Below, piece by piece: positions 34,805 through 44,029 of a DNA stretch of 64,000 nucleotides; within the stretch, counting starts at the first letter, position 1, and every line of letters begins with the position of its first letter. This stretch comes from Bacteroidota bacterium. GTDB taxonomy: Bacteria > Bacteroidota > Bacteroidia > Flavobacteriales_D > Crocinitomicaceae. The translations under genes were made by a program, and so were the position numbers. A model generated the notes under the pieces. The model had not been told where the DNA came from, searched no databases, and saw nothing but the letters and a program-made list of their open reading frames with translations. Location: the NCBI GenBank assembly GCA_016866255.1, contig VGMY01000003.1, forward strand, positions 62,001-126,000. Direction: 5' to 3'.

Positions 34805-37612
34805 TTGTTATCTCAAGATTCCCCTAAAAAGCTGTTCCTGCTCGATGCTTATGCGCTCATTTACCGTGCATATTTTGCTTTTGCCAAGAACCCACGGATC
34901 AATTCAAAGGGTCAAAACACCAGCGCAGCCTTCGGTTTCTCGAATGTCTTAATTGATGTTATTAAAACTGAGAAGCCTACGCATTTAGCGGTGGTTTTTG
35001 ATCCCCCGGGAGGAAGCGAGCATCGACAAGCAGAATTTGAAGCCTACAAAGCCCAACGCGAAGAGATGCCGGAAGATATCCGCAGCATGATTGGGCCGAT
35101 AAAAGAACTTATTCAAGCGTTTAATATCCCTATTATTGAGGTTATGGGTCATGAGGCGGATGACGTTATTGGTTCTATGGCAAAAATCGCAGAGCAAAAG
35201 GGGTACCTCACTTACATGATGACCTCCGACAAAGATTATGCGCAACTGGTGAGCGAAAACACGTTGATTTACAAGCCGGGGCGAGGAGGAAATCCTCCAG
35301 AGATATTGGGGGTTCGCGAAGTGTGTGAAAAATTCGAAGTGCAAAATCCGTCCCAAGTTATTGACATTTTGGGATTGTGGGGAGATGCGTCGGATAACAT
35401 TCCGGGCATTCCTGGAATAGGGGAAAAAACAGCCAAAATACTCATTGAGAAATACGGAAGTGTTGAAGGATTGCTGGAACATGCACACGAGTTAAAAGGC
35501 AAGCAGCAAGAAAACGTCGTTGCCTACAGGGAACAGGGTCTGGTTTCAAAAATGTTAGCCACCATTCTGATTGATCTTGACGTTCCCTTTGATGAAGAAG
35601 CCTTGCAAATTTGTGCGCCGAACGCTGATGCTGTTCGTAAAATTTTTACCGAATTGGAATTTCGAAACTTAATGTTAAAAATACTCGGTGAGGATTTACA
35701 CGTCACGGGGGCTAAAAATCAGCAAAGTGTTAGCCAATTAAACTTATTTAACTTTGAGGATTCCCCTGAACCGATTGCTCATGCTATAGCTTCTGAGCTC
35801 AAAACACTGGAAACAGAAGCCCCCTCTTACCATTTAATTTCCAGCGAACAAGAACGAAAAGAGTTGTTTGAATTCCTATCCGAATATGCTACGCTTTGTT
35901 TTGATACCGAAACAACAGGAACCGACTCGTTACATGATTCACTGGTAGGCGTTTCGTTTTCAGTTAATCCAAAAGAAGGATTCTATGTGCCCGTTCCTTT
36001 AAATCAGGAGCAAGCCCAATCCCATTTGAGTGTTTTCGCGCCGCTTTTTGAAAATTCATCGATTGAAAAGGTAGGGCATAACACAAAATTTGATTTACAA
36101 ATTTTACACCGTTACGGCATACAAGTAAGAGGTGCTTTATTTGACACCATGGTAGCACAATACCTGATTAATCCAGAAGCGAAACAGGGAATGGATTTCA
36201 TGGCTCAATTTTACCTCGGTTATCAACCTATTTCCATAGAAACGTTAATTGGAAAAAAAGGAAAGGGTCAGGGAAATATGAGCGACTTATCTCCTGTGGA
36301 GATTTATCAATATGCCTGTGAAGATGCCGACATCACCCTCCAATTAAGAAATGTTTTGAGACCGGAAATCGAAAAACCCCATTTGAAGGAATTATTCTAC
36401 ACCATGGAAATGCCCCTAGTCCAAGTTTTGTCGAATATGGAAGAAGAAGGCATTAACATTGACGTTGCTGCTCTCAAATCCTACTCTGTAGAACTCCAAG
36501 AAACCCTGATTCAACTGCACGATGAAATTCTTGCTGATGTCGGAGTACCGTTCAACATAGACTCCCCCAAGCAATTGGGAGAAATCCTTTTCGATCATTT
36601 AAAGATTAGCAGCAAGGCAAAAAAAACAAAAACGGGCCAATACGCAACTTCCGAAGAAGTATTGCAAAAACACGAGCACGACCACCCCATTATTCCTAAA
36701 CTTTTGGAATATCGGCAATTGCGAAAATTGAAAAGTACTTATGTAGACCCCTTACCGGAACTTTGCAGTCCAAAGGATGGTAGAATCCACACCAGTTTTA
36801 TGCAAACCGTTACAGCCACTGGCCGTTTGAGTTCCAATAACCCTAACTTGCAGAATATTCCCATACGCACGGCGAAAGGGAGGGAAATTCGAAAAGCCTT
36901 TGTTCCTAGAAACAAAGAATATAGTATCATGTCGGTCGATTACTCCCAAATCGAGTTGCGGATTATTGCGGCCTTGAGTGAAGACGCGTCGATGATTAAC
37001 GCATTTAAGGAAGGCCTTGATATTCACAACGCCACCGCCGCAACAGTTTTTAAGGTTCCCATTGGGGAGGTAAGCCGAGAACAACGTAGCGCTGCGAAAG
37101 CAGTTAATTTTGGGATCATTTATGGGCAATCTGCCTTTGGCTTGGCTCAAAACTTAGGAATTTCCAGAACCGAAGCAAAGGACATCATTGATGCCTATTT
37201 CGAGCAATTTGGTACCATAAAATCCTACATGGACCACGTAATTGCATTTGCGCGAGAACATGGATACGTTGAAACCATCATGAAGCGCCGGCGCTATTTG
37301 CCTGACATAAACTCGGCCAACGCCATGGTGCGTGGCTATGCGGAAAGGAACGCCATCAATGCCCCAATTCAAGGCTCCGCTGCCGACATCATCAAAATGG
37401 CCATGATCTCCGTAGATAAGGCAATGAAAGCACGTTCACTTAAGTCAAAAATGATCTTACAGGTGCACGATGAATTGTTGTTCGATGTGCATCTTTCAGA
37501 ACAGGATACCATGAAGGCCCTGGTGAAAGAAGCTATGGAAAGTGCCGTGAATCTGGCTGTACCCATGGTTGTGGAAATGGAAATCGCTAATAACTGGTTA
37601 GAAGCTCATTGA
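34805..37612 (+). CDS. polA: DNA polymerase I
   Basis: 935 residues, starting at TTG; no ATG is available near the conserved KLFLLDAYALIYRAYFAF start. The 5' nuclease domain (1 to about 290) has MTSDKDYAQLV and GIPGIGEKTA. The 3'-5' exonuclease is intact: FDTETTG (Asp 367, Glu 369), VGHNTKFDL and YACEDADIT. The polymerase domain has motif A VDYSQIELR, motif B RSAAKAVNFGIIYG and motif C QVHDELLF. A full three-activity enzyme for Okazaki maturation and repair. Co-transcribed with the dipeptidase gene before it. Confidence 0.97.
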   Translation: MLSQDSPKKLFLLDAYALIYRAYFAFAKNPRINSKGQNTSAAFGFSNVLIDVIKTEKPTHLAVVFDPPGGSEHRQAEFEAYKAQREEMPEDIRSMIGPIKELIQAFNIPIIEVMGHEADDVIGSMAKIAEQKGYLTYMMTSDKDYAQLVSENTLIYKPGRGGNPPEILGVREVCEKFEVQNPSQVIDILGLWGDASDNIPGIPGIGEKTAKILIEKYGSVEGLLEHAHELKGKQQENVVAYREQGLVSKMLATILIDLDVPFDEEALQICAPNADAVRKIFTELEFRNLMLKILGEDLHVTGAKNQQSVSQLNLFNFEDSPEPIAHAIASELKTLETEAPSYHLISSEQERKELFEFLSEYATLCFDTETTGTDSLHDSLVGVSFSVNPKEGFYVPVPLNQEQAQSHLSVFAPLFENSSIEKVGHNTKFDLQILHRYGIQVRGALFDTMVAQYLINPEAKQGMDFMAQFYLGYQPISIETLIGKKGKGQGNMSDLSPVEIYQYACEDADITLQLRNVLRPEIEKPHLKELFYTMEMPLVQVLSNMEEEGINIDVAALKSYSVELQETLIQLHDEILADVGVPFNIDSPKQLGEILFDHLKISSKAKKTKTGQYATSEEVLQKHEHDHPIIPKLLEYRQLRKLKSTYVDPLPELCSPKDGRIHTSFMQTVTATGRLSSNNPNLQNIPIRTAKGREIRKAFVPRNKEYSIMSVDYSQIELRIIAALSEDASMINAFKEGLDIHNATAATVFKVPIGEVSREQRSAAKAVNFGIIYGQSAFGLAQNLGISRTEAKDIIDAYFEQFGTIKSYMDHVIAFAREHGYVETIMKRRRYLPDINSANAMVRGYAERNAINAPIQGSAADIIKMAMISVDKAMKARSLKSKMILQVHDELLFDVHLSEQDTMKALVKEAMESAVNLAVPMVVEMEIANNWLEAH

Positions 37613-37614
37613 TT

Positions 37615-38004
37615 ATGAAAAACACCTTTCTTTTTATCGCATTGTTTGGGTTGATGGTTGCGTGCCATAAACCCCTCGTGGATTACCGTTCCAAGTATGT
37701 AGGGACCTATGACGTAGTTTCGTATAACACCGCTTGGGTTATGGGACAAGTTCAACAATTCGATACTACGCATTATAGCTTAAAAGTTAAGCGATCCAAC
37801 GAACGATATTACGTTGAATTTATTAGCCCGAGCGGAACAACTCCCTACCTTTTGGAAACCGACGGGACCCTTCATTATGAAAGTTACGACTGGCATTATC
37901 AAGCTAACGGGTCATTTTTGGATAAGAACCATTTTGTACTAACTGGAGGGTATTATGGCCTTGGAGGAGGCAATTCCTTCGAGGCACATGGTACCAAAAA
38001 ATAA
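37615..38004 (+). CDS. Small lipoprotein of unknown function
   Basis: 129 residues from ATG 37615 with lipobox VAC (Cys 19). The mature part looks like a small beta-barrel or lipocalin-like fold (YVGTYDVVSYNTAW, HYSLKVKRS). Lies 2 bases after polA and 5 bases before dxr, so in the same transcript. No function assigned. Confidence 0.7.
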   Translation: MKNTFLFIALFGLMVACHKPLVDYRSKYVGTYDVVSYNTAWVMGQVQQFDTTHYSLKVKRSNERYYVEFISPSGTTPYLLETDGTLHYESYDWHYQANGSFLDKNHFVLTGGYYGLGGGNSFEAHGTKK

Positions 38005-38009
38005 AGCGT

Positions 38010-39164
38010 ATGATAAAAAAGCGTGGCGTAGCCATTTTGGGTTCCACAGGGTCTATAGGAACGCAAGCTCTTGAGGTCATTGCGGCCTACCCGGAATTAT
38101 TCGATTTACAAGTGATTACTGCAGGCAATAATGTGGATTTGTTGATTGAACAAGCCTTCAAGTTCAAACCTAATATGGTGGTCATCGTTGACGAATCGCA
38201 ATACCCCAAAGTAAAAGAGGCTCTTTGGAAGGAAGACATTCACGTCTATTGCGGAAAAGAATCTTTATGCCAGGTCGTTCAGTCTACTGAGGTGGACGTG
38301 GTTCTTACGGCCTTGGTGGGCTACGCGGGACTACAACCCACGATTGCAGCCATTGAAGCTAAAAAACACATTGCCTTGGCCAATAAAGAGACCCTAGTGG
38401 TAGCAGGGGCATTAATTACGGAATTGGCGCAAAAACACGGGATTAATATTTACCCAGTGGATTCCGAACACTCCGCCATTTTTCAGTGCCTTCCGGGTGA
38501 ACAGATGAACCCCATTGAAAAGATTTATTTAACTGCCTCAGGGGGTCCTTTCCGAGGTTTTACGATGAAACAATTAGAAAACGTTACGAAAGCACAAGCG
38601 TTAAAGCACCCAAATTGGACTATGGGGGCTAAAATCACCATCGATTCTGCCACCATGATGAATAAAGGCTTAGAAGTTATTGAGGCCAAATGGTTATTTA
38701 ATCTAACGGCACATCAAGTTGATGTTATCGTTCATCCGCAAAGCATCGTGCATTCTTTGGTCCAGTTTGAGGACGGAAGCATGAAAGCGCAAATGGGATT
38801 GCCGGACATGAAATTACCCATCCAATATGCCCTTACGTATCCTCAACGTTTAAGTACGAATTACCCGCGCTTTAACTTTATGGATTATCCGCAGCTAACT
38901 TTTGAACCTGCCGATGCTAAAACCTTTAAGAATTTGGGGCTTGCCTACAGAGCCTTGGAATTAGGTGGAAATGTACCTTGTGCGCTCAATGCAGCCAATG
39001 AAGTTACGGTTCAAGCCTTTTTGGAAGATAAAATTTCCTTTCTCAATATTGCCCGGATAAATGAAGTTGTCATGGAGAACATTCCTAAGGTTCGCACCAC
39101 AAGTTTAGACGATTTCGTTACAACAGATGCCGAGGCTAGGATTAAAGCACGGGAACTTTTATAA
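38010..39164 (+). CDS. dxr: 1-deoxy-D-xylulose 5-phosphate reductoisomerase
   Basis: 384 residues. NADPH motif GSTGSIGTQAL at the N-terminus; the metal and substrate region VDSEHSAIFQCL; TASGGPFRGF; and a late DSATMMNKGLEVIEA. Second step of the MEP route to isoprenoids. dxs, the first step, is also in this window at 52818-54773. No rseP gene follows, unlike in some related genomes. Confidence 0.97.
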   Translation: MIKKRGVAILGSTGSIGTQALEVIAAYPELFDLQVITAGNNVDLLIEQAFKFKPNMVVIVDESQYPKVKEALWKEDIHVYCGKESLCQVVQSTEVDVVLTALVGYAGLQPTIAAIEAKKHIALANKETLVVAGALITELAQKHGINIYPVDSEHSAIFQCLPGEQMNPIEKIYLTASGGPFRGFTMKQLENVTKAQALKHPNWTMGAKITIDSATMMNKGLEVIEAKWLFNLTAHQVDVIVHPQSIVHSLVQFEDGSMKAQMGLPDMKLPIQYALTYPQRLSTNYPRFNFMDYPQLTFEPADAKTFKNLGLAYRALELGGNVPCALNAANEVTVQAFLEDKISFLNIARINEVVMENIPKVRTTSLDDFVTTDAEARIKARELL

Positions 39165-39195
39165 AATCCTCCAAAACCTGTTAAATTGAGCGGAC

Positions 39196-39741
39196 ATGAT
39201 TCTTCGTGTTTTTTCTTTTTTACTCCTGATATCCTCTTCAACGGTCTTCACTTCGTGTAATAAGAAGATCGTTATCCATGTGCAAAATCATTGGCCCTAT
39301 TGTGGAGGTAAGCTTCCAGACGCTCTAGAGGCCAAAGGAAGGACAGAAAATTTTATCGAACACACCTTCACCCTTATTGAGGAAAATCAACAACATTCTA
39401 TAACCACTGATAAATCCGGTATTTGGAAAGGAAGATTAAATCTCAAGAAAGAGATTCTAATCATTGATTCAGATAAAAGCTTATCGTTAGAAGAATTAAA
39501 GGCCAAATATCCGCTCACCTTTCAGCATGATTCAAAAGAAGGAGCAAACTATCGCTATTTCACATCAGCTGAGTGGTACGACTGGCGGTCCTCGGCAGAT
39601 TATATGAGCATTACTGAAAAAAAAATGAATTCGGATTTCCCTAAAAAAGGGTTGCAAGACACCTTGAGAATTACAATACCTCGTTCCTGCTTTACCGGAA
39701 CCAATCCAATCATTCAATACGTTGGGCCTATACCGAAGTAA
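39196..39741 (+). CDS. Lipoprotein of unknown function
   Basis: 181 residues with lipobox FTSC (Cys 21). Mature region begins with an HWPYCGG element followed by an Ig-like or transthyretin-like stretch (HTFTLIEENQQHSITTDKSGIWKGRLN), suggesting a small beta-sandwich. No family recognised. Overlaps the convergent gene by 14 bases. Confidence 0.65.
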   Translation: MILRVFSFLLLISSSTVFTSCNKKIVIHVQNHWPYCGGKLPDALEAKGRTENFIEHTFTLIEENQQHSITTDKSGIWKGRLNLKKEILIIDSDKSLSLEELKAKYPLTFQHDSKEGANYRYFTSAEWYDWRSSADYMSITEKKMNSDFPKKGLQDTLRITIPRSCFTGTNPIIQYVGPIPK

Positions 39742-40096
39742 GCAGCATTTCTGCGGTAACGTATTCCTTATCCAAAAAATAATCGATAATCGCCTCTTTG
39801 AGCAGGTGCTTTTGCTCTTTTTCTTCGAGGGATGGCAGAGGCTGTAGCAGGGCGAAATGCGGCCAATTCTGTTCATCGCGGTGCGAAAACTCATAATACC
39901 CTGCAGGAGAGAGCAAGGTGCAAATGGCTACATGCATGAGGTCCATTTTTTCTTGTTTAGAATAATTTCTAAAGCCAAAACCCGCTTCGTTTAAGCCCAC
40001 GAGATAAATCAAGGCGGTGAGATCAAGATCCATTTCAAAGGTTGGTTTCAAAATATCGATCAACTTTTGAAAGCGTAATTCGGTATCAAAGTCCAT
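39728..40096 (-). CDS. Conserved cytoplasmic hypothetical protein
   Basis: 122 residues from ATG 40096; a longer reading starts inside the promoter box. No signal peptide. Leu-rich helical protein with DLDLTALIYLVGLNEAGFGFRNYSKQEK and a C-terminal FLDKEYVTAEMLL. Looks like a small alpha-helical domain; no function. A TACCTTTG box ends just 4 bases before the ATG, so its transcript may be leaderless. Confidence 0.7.
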   Translation of the reverse strand: MDFDTELRFQKLIDILKPTFEMDLDLTALIYLVGLNEAGFGFRNYSKQEKMDLMHVAICTLLSPAGYYEFSHRDEQNWPHFALLQPLPSLEEKEQKHLLKEAIIDYFLDKEYVTAEMLLTSV

Positions 40097-40100
40097 GCTG

Positions 40101-40108
40101 CAAAGGTA
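40101..40108 (-). promoter_or_regulatory. -7 box TACCTTTG directly at the start codon
   Basis: Exact TAnnTTTG on the minus strand; only 4 bases separate it from the ATG at 40096. If active, transcription would start at or next to the start codon. Confidence 0.45.
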
Positions 40109-40122
40109 GGAAAGCAAATGAA

Positions 40123-40144
40123 AAAAGGGGCCGAAGCCCCTTTT
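40123..40144 (-). terminator. Terminator of the glycan-binding protein gene
   Basis: A 9-bp perfect stem AAAAGGGGC/GCCCCTTTT whose minus-strand loop is TTCG closed by C-G, the very stable UUCG tetraloop, followed by a T-run on the minus strand. It lies 24 bases after the stop of the T9SS glycan-binding gene and closes the PUL transcripts. Confidence 0.9.
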
Positions 40145-40168
40145 AAATTCTGAAAACCTATCGGTTAA

Positions 40169-41635
40169 TTACTCTACGATTACTCGTTTTGTAAATACCC
40201 CTTTACTCGTTGTTACAGTTACCAAATATAGTCCTTGGTTCATGCCTGATATATTCAGTGAAGTAGAAACCCCATTAACTACAACAGACTGTACTAAACG
40301 GCCATTTACATCGTACATAGCAACGCTTTGAATTGCTGATTTAGCAGAAACGTTCAAGTCGGTTGTTGCGGGGTTCGGTGCGATAACGATACCGTTTTCG
40401 TTTAATTCGTCGATGTTGGCAGGACAGTCCGTACAACTTTGCCAACACACCACGTTCAGAGTAGAATCCGTTGATACGGTACCCGCACGATTGGTGAATC
40501 CTCCGTTGGTTACCGTGCACGGTTCCCCTCCAGCAAATTGCTCAGAAAATGCCCATCCATCCACGGTGAATTTGTATTCTATATTACCCGCGGCTAAAGG
40601 AGCTGTTACTTCCCAAATTCCATCCATATCAACATCCGCCATTGGGGTGCACGAACCACACCAGCCGTTAAAGGTACCGTTTAAGAAGACACCTGCTGCC
40701 GTTGAGCCTCCTCCTGCCACATAGTCGTTCATGTTCACTCGGAATGTTATATCGTTTGTACAAACATCGCACGAATTAAAACAAACCGAAGGCAGGGTAA
40801 CATCGTTGGCCACTAAATGGTAACGGTTGTTGAATCCATCATTTATTTGATCCACGCACGGCTCAGTTCCGTTGAAATTCTCCTGATCATTCCAACCATC
40901 CACGGTGAATTTATATTCAATGCCTCCAGGATTCAGGGGCAAGGTAACTTCCCATAGGGAGCCTGAAACATTGGTCATTGGGTTGCATGAACCGCACCAG
41001 TTGTTGAAAGAACCGTTAACAAAAACACCGTTTCCGATATTTCCTCCTCCTGTGTACTGAGCCATATCAACTCGGAAGGTAACGTTATAATTGGATACAG
41101 GGATTACTTGAGTTCTATTGTAAACGAATCTCCAGTATCCAGGACCAAAATTAATGTCGAGGGTCAAGGTGTTTCCACCGTTGCTTAACGTTGTTAAATA
41201 CGTAATGGTGTCCGCCGCATTCAATGGACTATTGATTTCTGCACCATTAATCACTTTTGCCAAGCCCATGTGCGCTCCAAAACCGTAAACCGACAACGTG
41301 TTGTTTGTCCCATCATACGCATATGTAGCTGGATTAGACCCGTTGTGTGGAGCAACAGGCGTTCCACAAGCTTCCCCATTAGCACCTTGCCATGCTTCTA
41401 ACCACGTTTGCCCATCCATATAATGCATCATGGTGCCGTTGGCATTGAACGTAATAGAGTCATCAAAAAGACAAGCTCTGGTCGTTAAATCTCCAACAGA
41501 ATTCGACCACCAAGAAATGTTTCCTAAACCAGGACCAACACCTAAAGCACCGGCCTGATTTGCAAGTTTCCATGTACCTACAACTTGTGCGTTGAAAGCC
41601 ATTGGAAGCAAAAGAAAGAGTAATAATTTTTTCAT
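40169..41635 (-). CDS. T9SS type A glycan-binding protein with tandem E-set/CBM-like modules
   Basis: 488 residues. Signal peptide 1-16; a lipocalin-like N-module (about 17-175) with GTWKLANQAG and GVGPGLGNISWWSN; two tandem modules of about 105 residues, each starting TFRVxMxxY and containing GVFxNGxFNxWCGSCxPM and IEYKFTVDGW, like AMPK/CBM48-type glycan-binding folds; and a type A T9SS sorting domain (about 415-488, ending in GVFTKRVIVE). No catalytic domain. Likely a secreted or surface binder of the same beta-glucan as the adjacent PUL. It has its own promoter region with a PUL-shared inverted repeat and its own terminator. Confidence 0.88.
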   Translation of the reverse strand: MKKLLLFLLLPMAFNAQVVGTWKLANQAGALGVGPGLGNISWWSNSVGDLTTRACLFDDSITFNANGTMMHYMDGQTWLEAWQGANGEACGTPVAPHNGSNPATYAYDGTNNTLSVYGFGAHMGLAKVINGAEINSPLNAADTITYLTTLSNGGNTLTLDINFGPGYWRFVYNRTQVIPVSNYNVTFRVDMAQYTGGGNIGNGVFVNGSFNNWCGSCNPMTNVSGSLWEVTLPLNPGGIEYKFTVDGWNDQENFNGTEPCVDQINDGFNNRYHLVANDVTLPSVCFNSCDVCTNDITFRVNMNDYVAGGGSTAAGVFLNGTFNGWCGSCTPMADVDMDGIWEVTAPLAAGNIEYKFTVDGWAFSEQFAGGEPCTVTNGGFTNRAGTVSTDSTLNVVCWQSCTDCPANIDELNENGIVIAPNPATTDLNVSAKSAIQSVAMYDVNGRLVQSVVVNGVSTSLNISGMNQGLYLVTVTTSKGVFTKRVIVE

Positions 41636-41666
41636 AACATTAAAATAATTTAAAGATTGTTTGGTA

Positions 41667-41689
41667 TAAATATAGTAATTTTTACAATA
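41667..41689 (-). promoter_or_regulatory. TATATTTA box and overlapping 19-bp inverted repeat before the glycan-binding gene
   Basis: On the minus strand a TATATTTA box (41667-41674; one change from TAnnTTTG) lies 31 bases before the ATG. Overlapping it is TATAGTA-N5-TACAATA (41671-41689), arms matching in 6 of 7 positions. The same element, with perfect arms and equal spacing, occurs before susC. Proposed operator of the PUL. Confidence 0.4.
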
Positions 41690-41734
41690 AGTCTAAAATA
41701 ATTGAAATTATTTAAGAATCAAGGGCTTAATAAT

Positions 41735-44029
41735 TTATTTAATTACCATCTTGCCCTTCAATGATCCAAGGGTATACGTAAAGGTTCCTGGCTCAAACAC
41801 CCATTCTCCCTCTTGGTTTACCAACATTAAGTCGGTCTTGTTCAACACGAATCGCACGTTAACGCTCTGCCCTGCTGAGATTTTAACTTTTTCAAAACGT
41901 TTTAATTGTTCGCCCGCCGGCACCATGCTCGCGGATTCATCTCCAACGTAAAATTGCACAACCTCCTCTATTTGGCGATTGCCTTTATTGATCACATCTA
42001 CGGAAATTTCCCAAGGCGCATTTTCACTCAACTCTTCCTTACATTTTAAATGCTCATAGCTTACTTCACCATAATGCAAACCAAATCCAAAAGGCCATTG
42101 GGGATCAAAGGCGTTAAAATCGCCAACATTGGAACGATCAACGCTTCTTGGACGATCATAAAACTCCATCACCCCGTCGTATTTTGGATACGTATAAGGC
42201 AATTTACCGCTAAAATTCGATTCTCCCGAGATGAGCTCAACCAAGGCTTCCGCCCCATAATCTCCGGGTAGATAACATTGTACAATAGCTGCTGCAGAGT
42301 CAACAATATCGCGGATGATGCGCGGTCGTCCCTCAACTAATACGACGATCACATTTTTTTTCTTCGCGTAGGCTAATTTCGCCAACTCAAGCTGTTTGGA
42401 ATCCAAGTTTAAACTGCGAATATCGCCGGGCTTCTCTGTCCCTGGAAGTTCTCCCAAACACAAAATCACGGTTTCTACCTCTTCCAATTTTTGGATATAA
42501 TCGTTAAGGTCGACAAACCTTGATTGTTCAACCTCTTTCTCTTTAAATAGTTCAACCCCTTTTGAAATAAGACATTGTCCTCCATATTTTCCTAGCATAG
42601 CTTGTACGATGGTTTTACATCCCTTGGTATTGAAAGAAGTGTCCATTCCTTGCCAAGTATGAGTCCATGCTCCGTTTATCGCATTCAGATTATCAGCACA
42701 GGGACCAGCAACTAAAAATTTAGTTGTTGTATTTATGGGCAGGGCCCCGTTATTTTTCAATAGGGTAATAGATTCTAACGCGGCTTGTTTAGAAGCCCTT
42801 TTGTGCTGAGGGGAACCAAATGCCGAGTAAGTGTCCAGCGAAGGTTGGATTTTGTTCATTAAACCAACCGCTTGTTTGGTAATGTTTATACGATTTACCG
42901 CATCATTCAAACGATCCAATGAAATCCTCCCTTCCTGCACTGATTGAATCATCGATTCACAATAGATTTTATAATCGGGTGAAAGCGGAACCATGCTCAT
43001 ATCAACCCCTGCATTGAATGCCCCTTCATAGGCCGTTTTTAAATCCGGCGCTACGCGGTGTACCGTGTGCAACATGTTAAAATCTTCCCAATCCGAAACG
43101 GCAAAGCCAGGGAATTTCCACTCATCCTTGAGGGTGTGCTGAATTAATGATGTATTGACATGCCCTGGAATTCCATTCACGGATCCACTGTTAATCATGA
43201 CAGTTTGGGCTCCGGCCTTAACGGCAGCATTGAAAGAAGGCAAATACAACTCCTTCATGTATTTATCTGGAATCCAAGCAGGGGTTCTATCTCGACCGCT
43301 CAAAGCAGCACTGTAGCCCACAAAATGTTTCATGCAGGCTAAAACATGGAGCGAATCAATCGAATTGGAGTTGTTACCTTGATAACCTTTGACGATAGCG
43401 GCGCCCATCACTGAGGCCAAGTAAGGGTCCTCGCCTAACGTTTCAAAGTTCCTTGACCACAAGGGGTTTCTTCCCAAATCGAGAACGGGAGAAAAATTCC
43501 AAGGTATTCCAGATGCGCGTGTTTCGTAGGCCGTTATTCTAGCAAATTCTTCGGCGATGCTGGGGTTCCAAGTGGCCGCAAGTCCAATTTCTTGCGGGAA
43601 AAGTGTTGCTCCACGCGTATAATTCACCCCATGAATCGCATCAATTCCATAAATCACCGGGATTTTAATCCGACCAGAGGCATAATAAGCGTGGATGGTT
43701 TCTGTGATTTCCCTCCATTGCTCCCTGCTCAAGGTGTGCCAGCTTACATTGAGAATGGACCCCACCTTATACTTAACCAAGGCTTCAGTTAATTTATTGG
43801 TATCCAGCTTTAGAGGAACTAAGGTTCGACCTTGAGCATCTGTTTGTGCAACGACATCCAAGGTAATTTGACAGGTCTGGCCCACTTTTTCTTCTAAAGT
43901 TAAGCCAGTTAACTCAGAAGATTGATGATTTTTTGAAACACCACATGCGGCAATTATTGCCCAAAATACGACAACACCTAATCTTTTTATGAAAGACCTA
44001 TTATTGGAAAACACGCACGTAGTCAACAT
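41735..44029 (-). CDS. Glycoside hydrolase family 3 (beta-glucosidase type) lipoprotein
   Basis: 764 residues from ATG 44029, inside the end of the GH16 gene (29-base overlap); a GTG 15 bases later is an alternative. Lipobox AAC near residue 29. Domain order: TIM-barrel with GIDAIHG, NFETLGEDPYL, KHFVGY and the nucleophile Asp 313 in GFAVSDW; then an alpha/beta sandwich (LPGDYGAEAL) and a fibronectin-III-like C-domain. Releases glucose from beta-glucan oligosaccharides, presumably in the periplasm. Last gene of the susC operon. Confidence 0.93.
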   Translation of the reverse strand: MLTTCVFSNNRSFIKRLGVVVFWAIIAACGVSKNHQSSELTGLTLEEKVGQTCQITLDVVAQTDAQGRTLVPLKLDTNKLTEALVKYKVGSILNVSWHTLSREQWREITETIHAYYASGRIKIPVIYGIDAIHGVNYTRGATLFPQEIGLAATWNPSIAEEFARITAYETRASGIPWNFSPVLDLGRNPLWSRNFETLGEDPYLASVMGAAIVKGYQGNNSNSIDSLHVLACMKHFVGYSAALSGRDRTPAWIPDKYMKELYLPSFNAAVKAGAQTVMINSGSVNGIPGHVNTSLIQHTLKDEWKFPGFAVSDWEDFNMLHTVHRVAPDLKTAYEGAFNAGVDMSMVPLSPDYKIYCESMIQSVQEGRISLDRLNDAVNRINITKQAVGLMNKIQPSLDTYSAFGSPQHKRASKQAALESITLLKNNGALPINTTTKFLVAGPCADNLNAINGAWTHTWQGMDTSFNTKGCKTIVQAMLGKYGGQCLISKGVELFKEKEVEQSRFVDLNDYIQKLEEVETVILCLGELPGTEKPGDIRSLNLDSKQLELAKLAYAKKKNVIVVLVEGRPRIIRDIVDSAAAIVQCYLPGDYGAEALVELISGESNFSGKLPYTYPKYDGVMEFYDRPRSVDRSNVGDFNAFDPQWPFGFGLHYGEVSYEHLKCKEELSENAPWEISVDVINKGNRQIEEVVQFYVGDESASMVPAGEQLKRFEKVKISAGQSVNVRFVLNKTDLMLVNQEGEWVFEPGTFTYTLGSLKGKMVIK

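Noticed and set aside
42271-42285. ATTGTACAAT palindrome inside the GH3 gene
   Set aside because: Resembles the PUL inverted repeat in part but lacks the 5-base spacer and lies within coding sequence far from a promoter.
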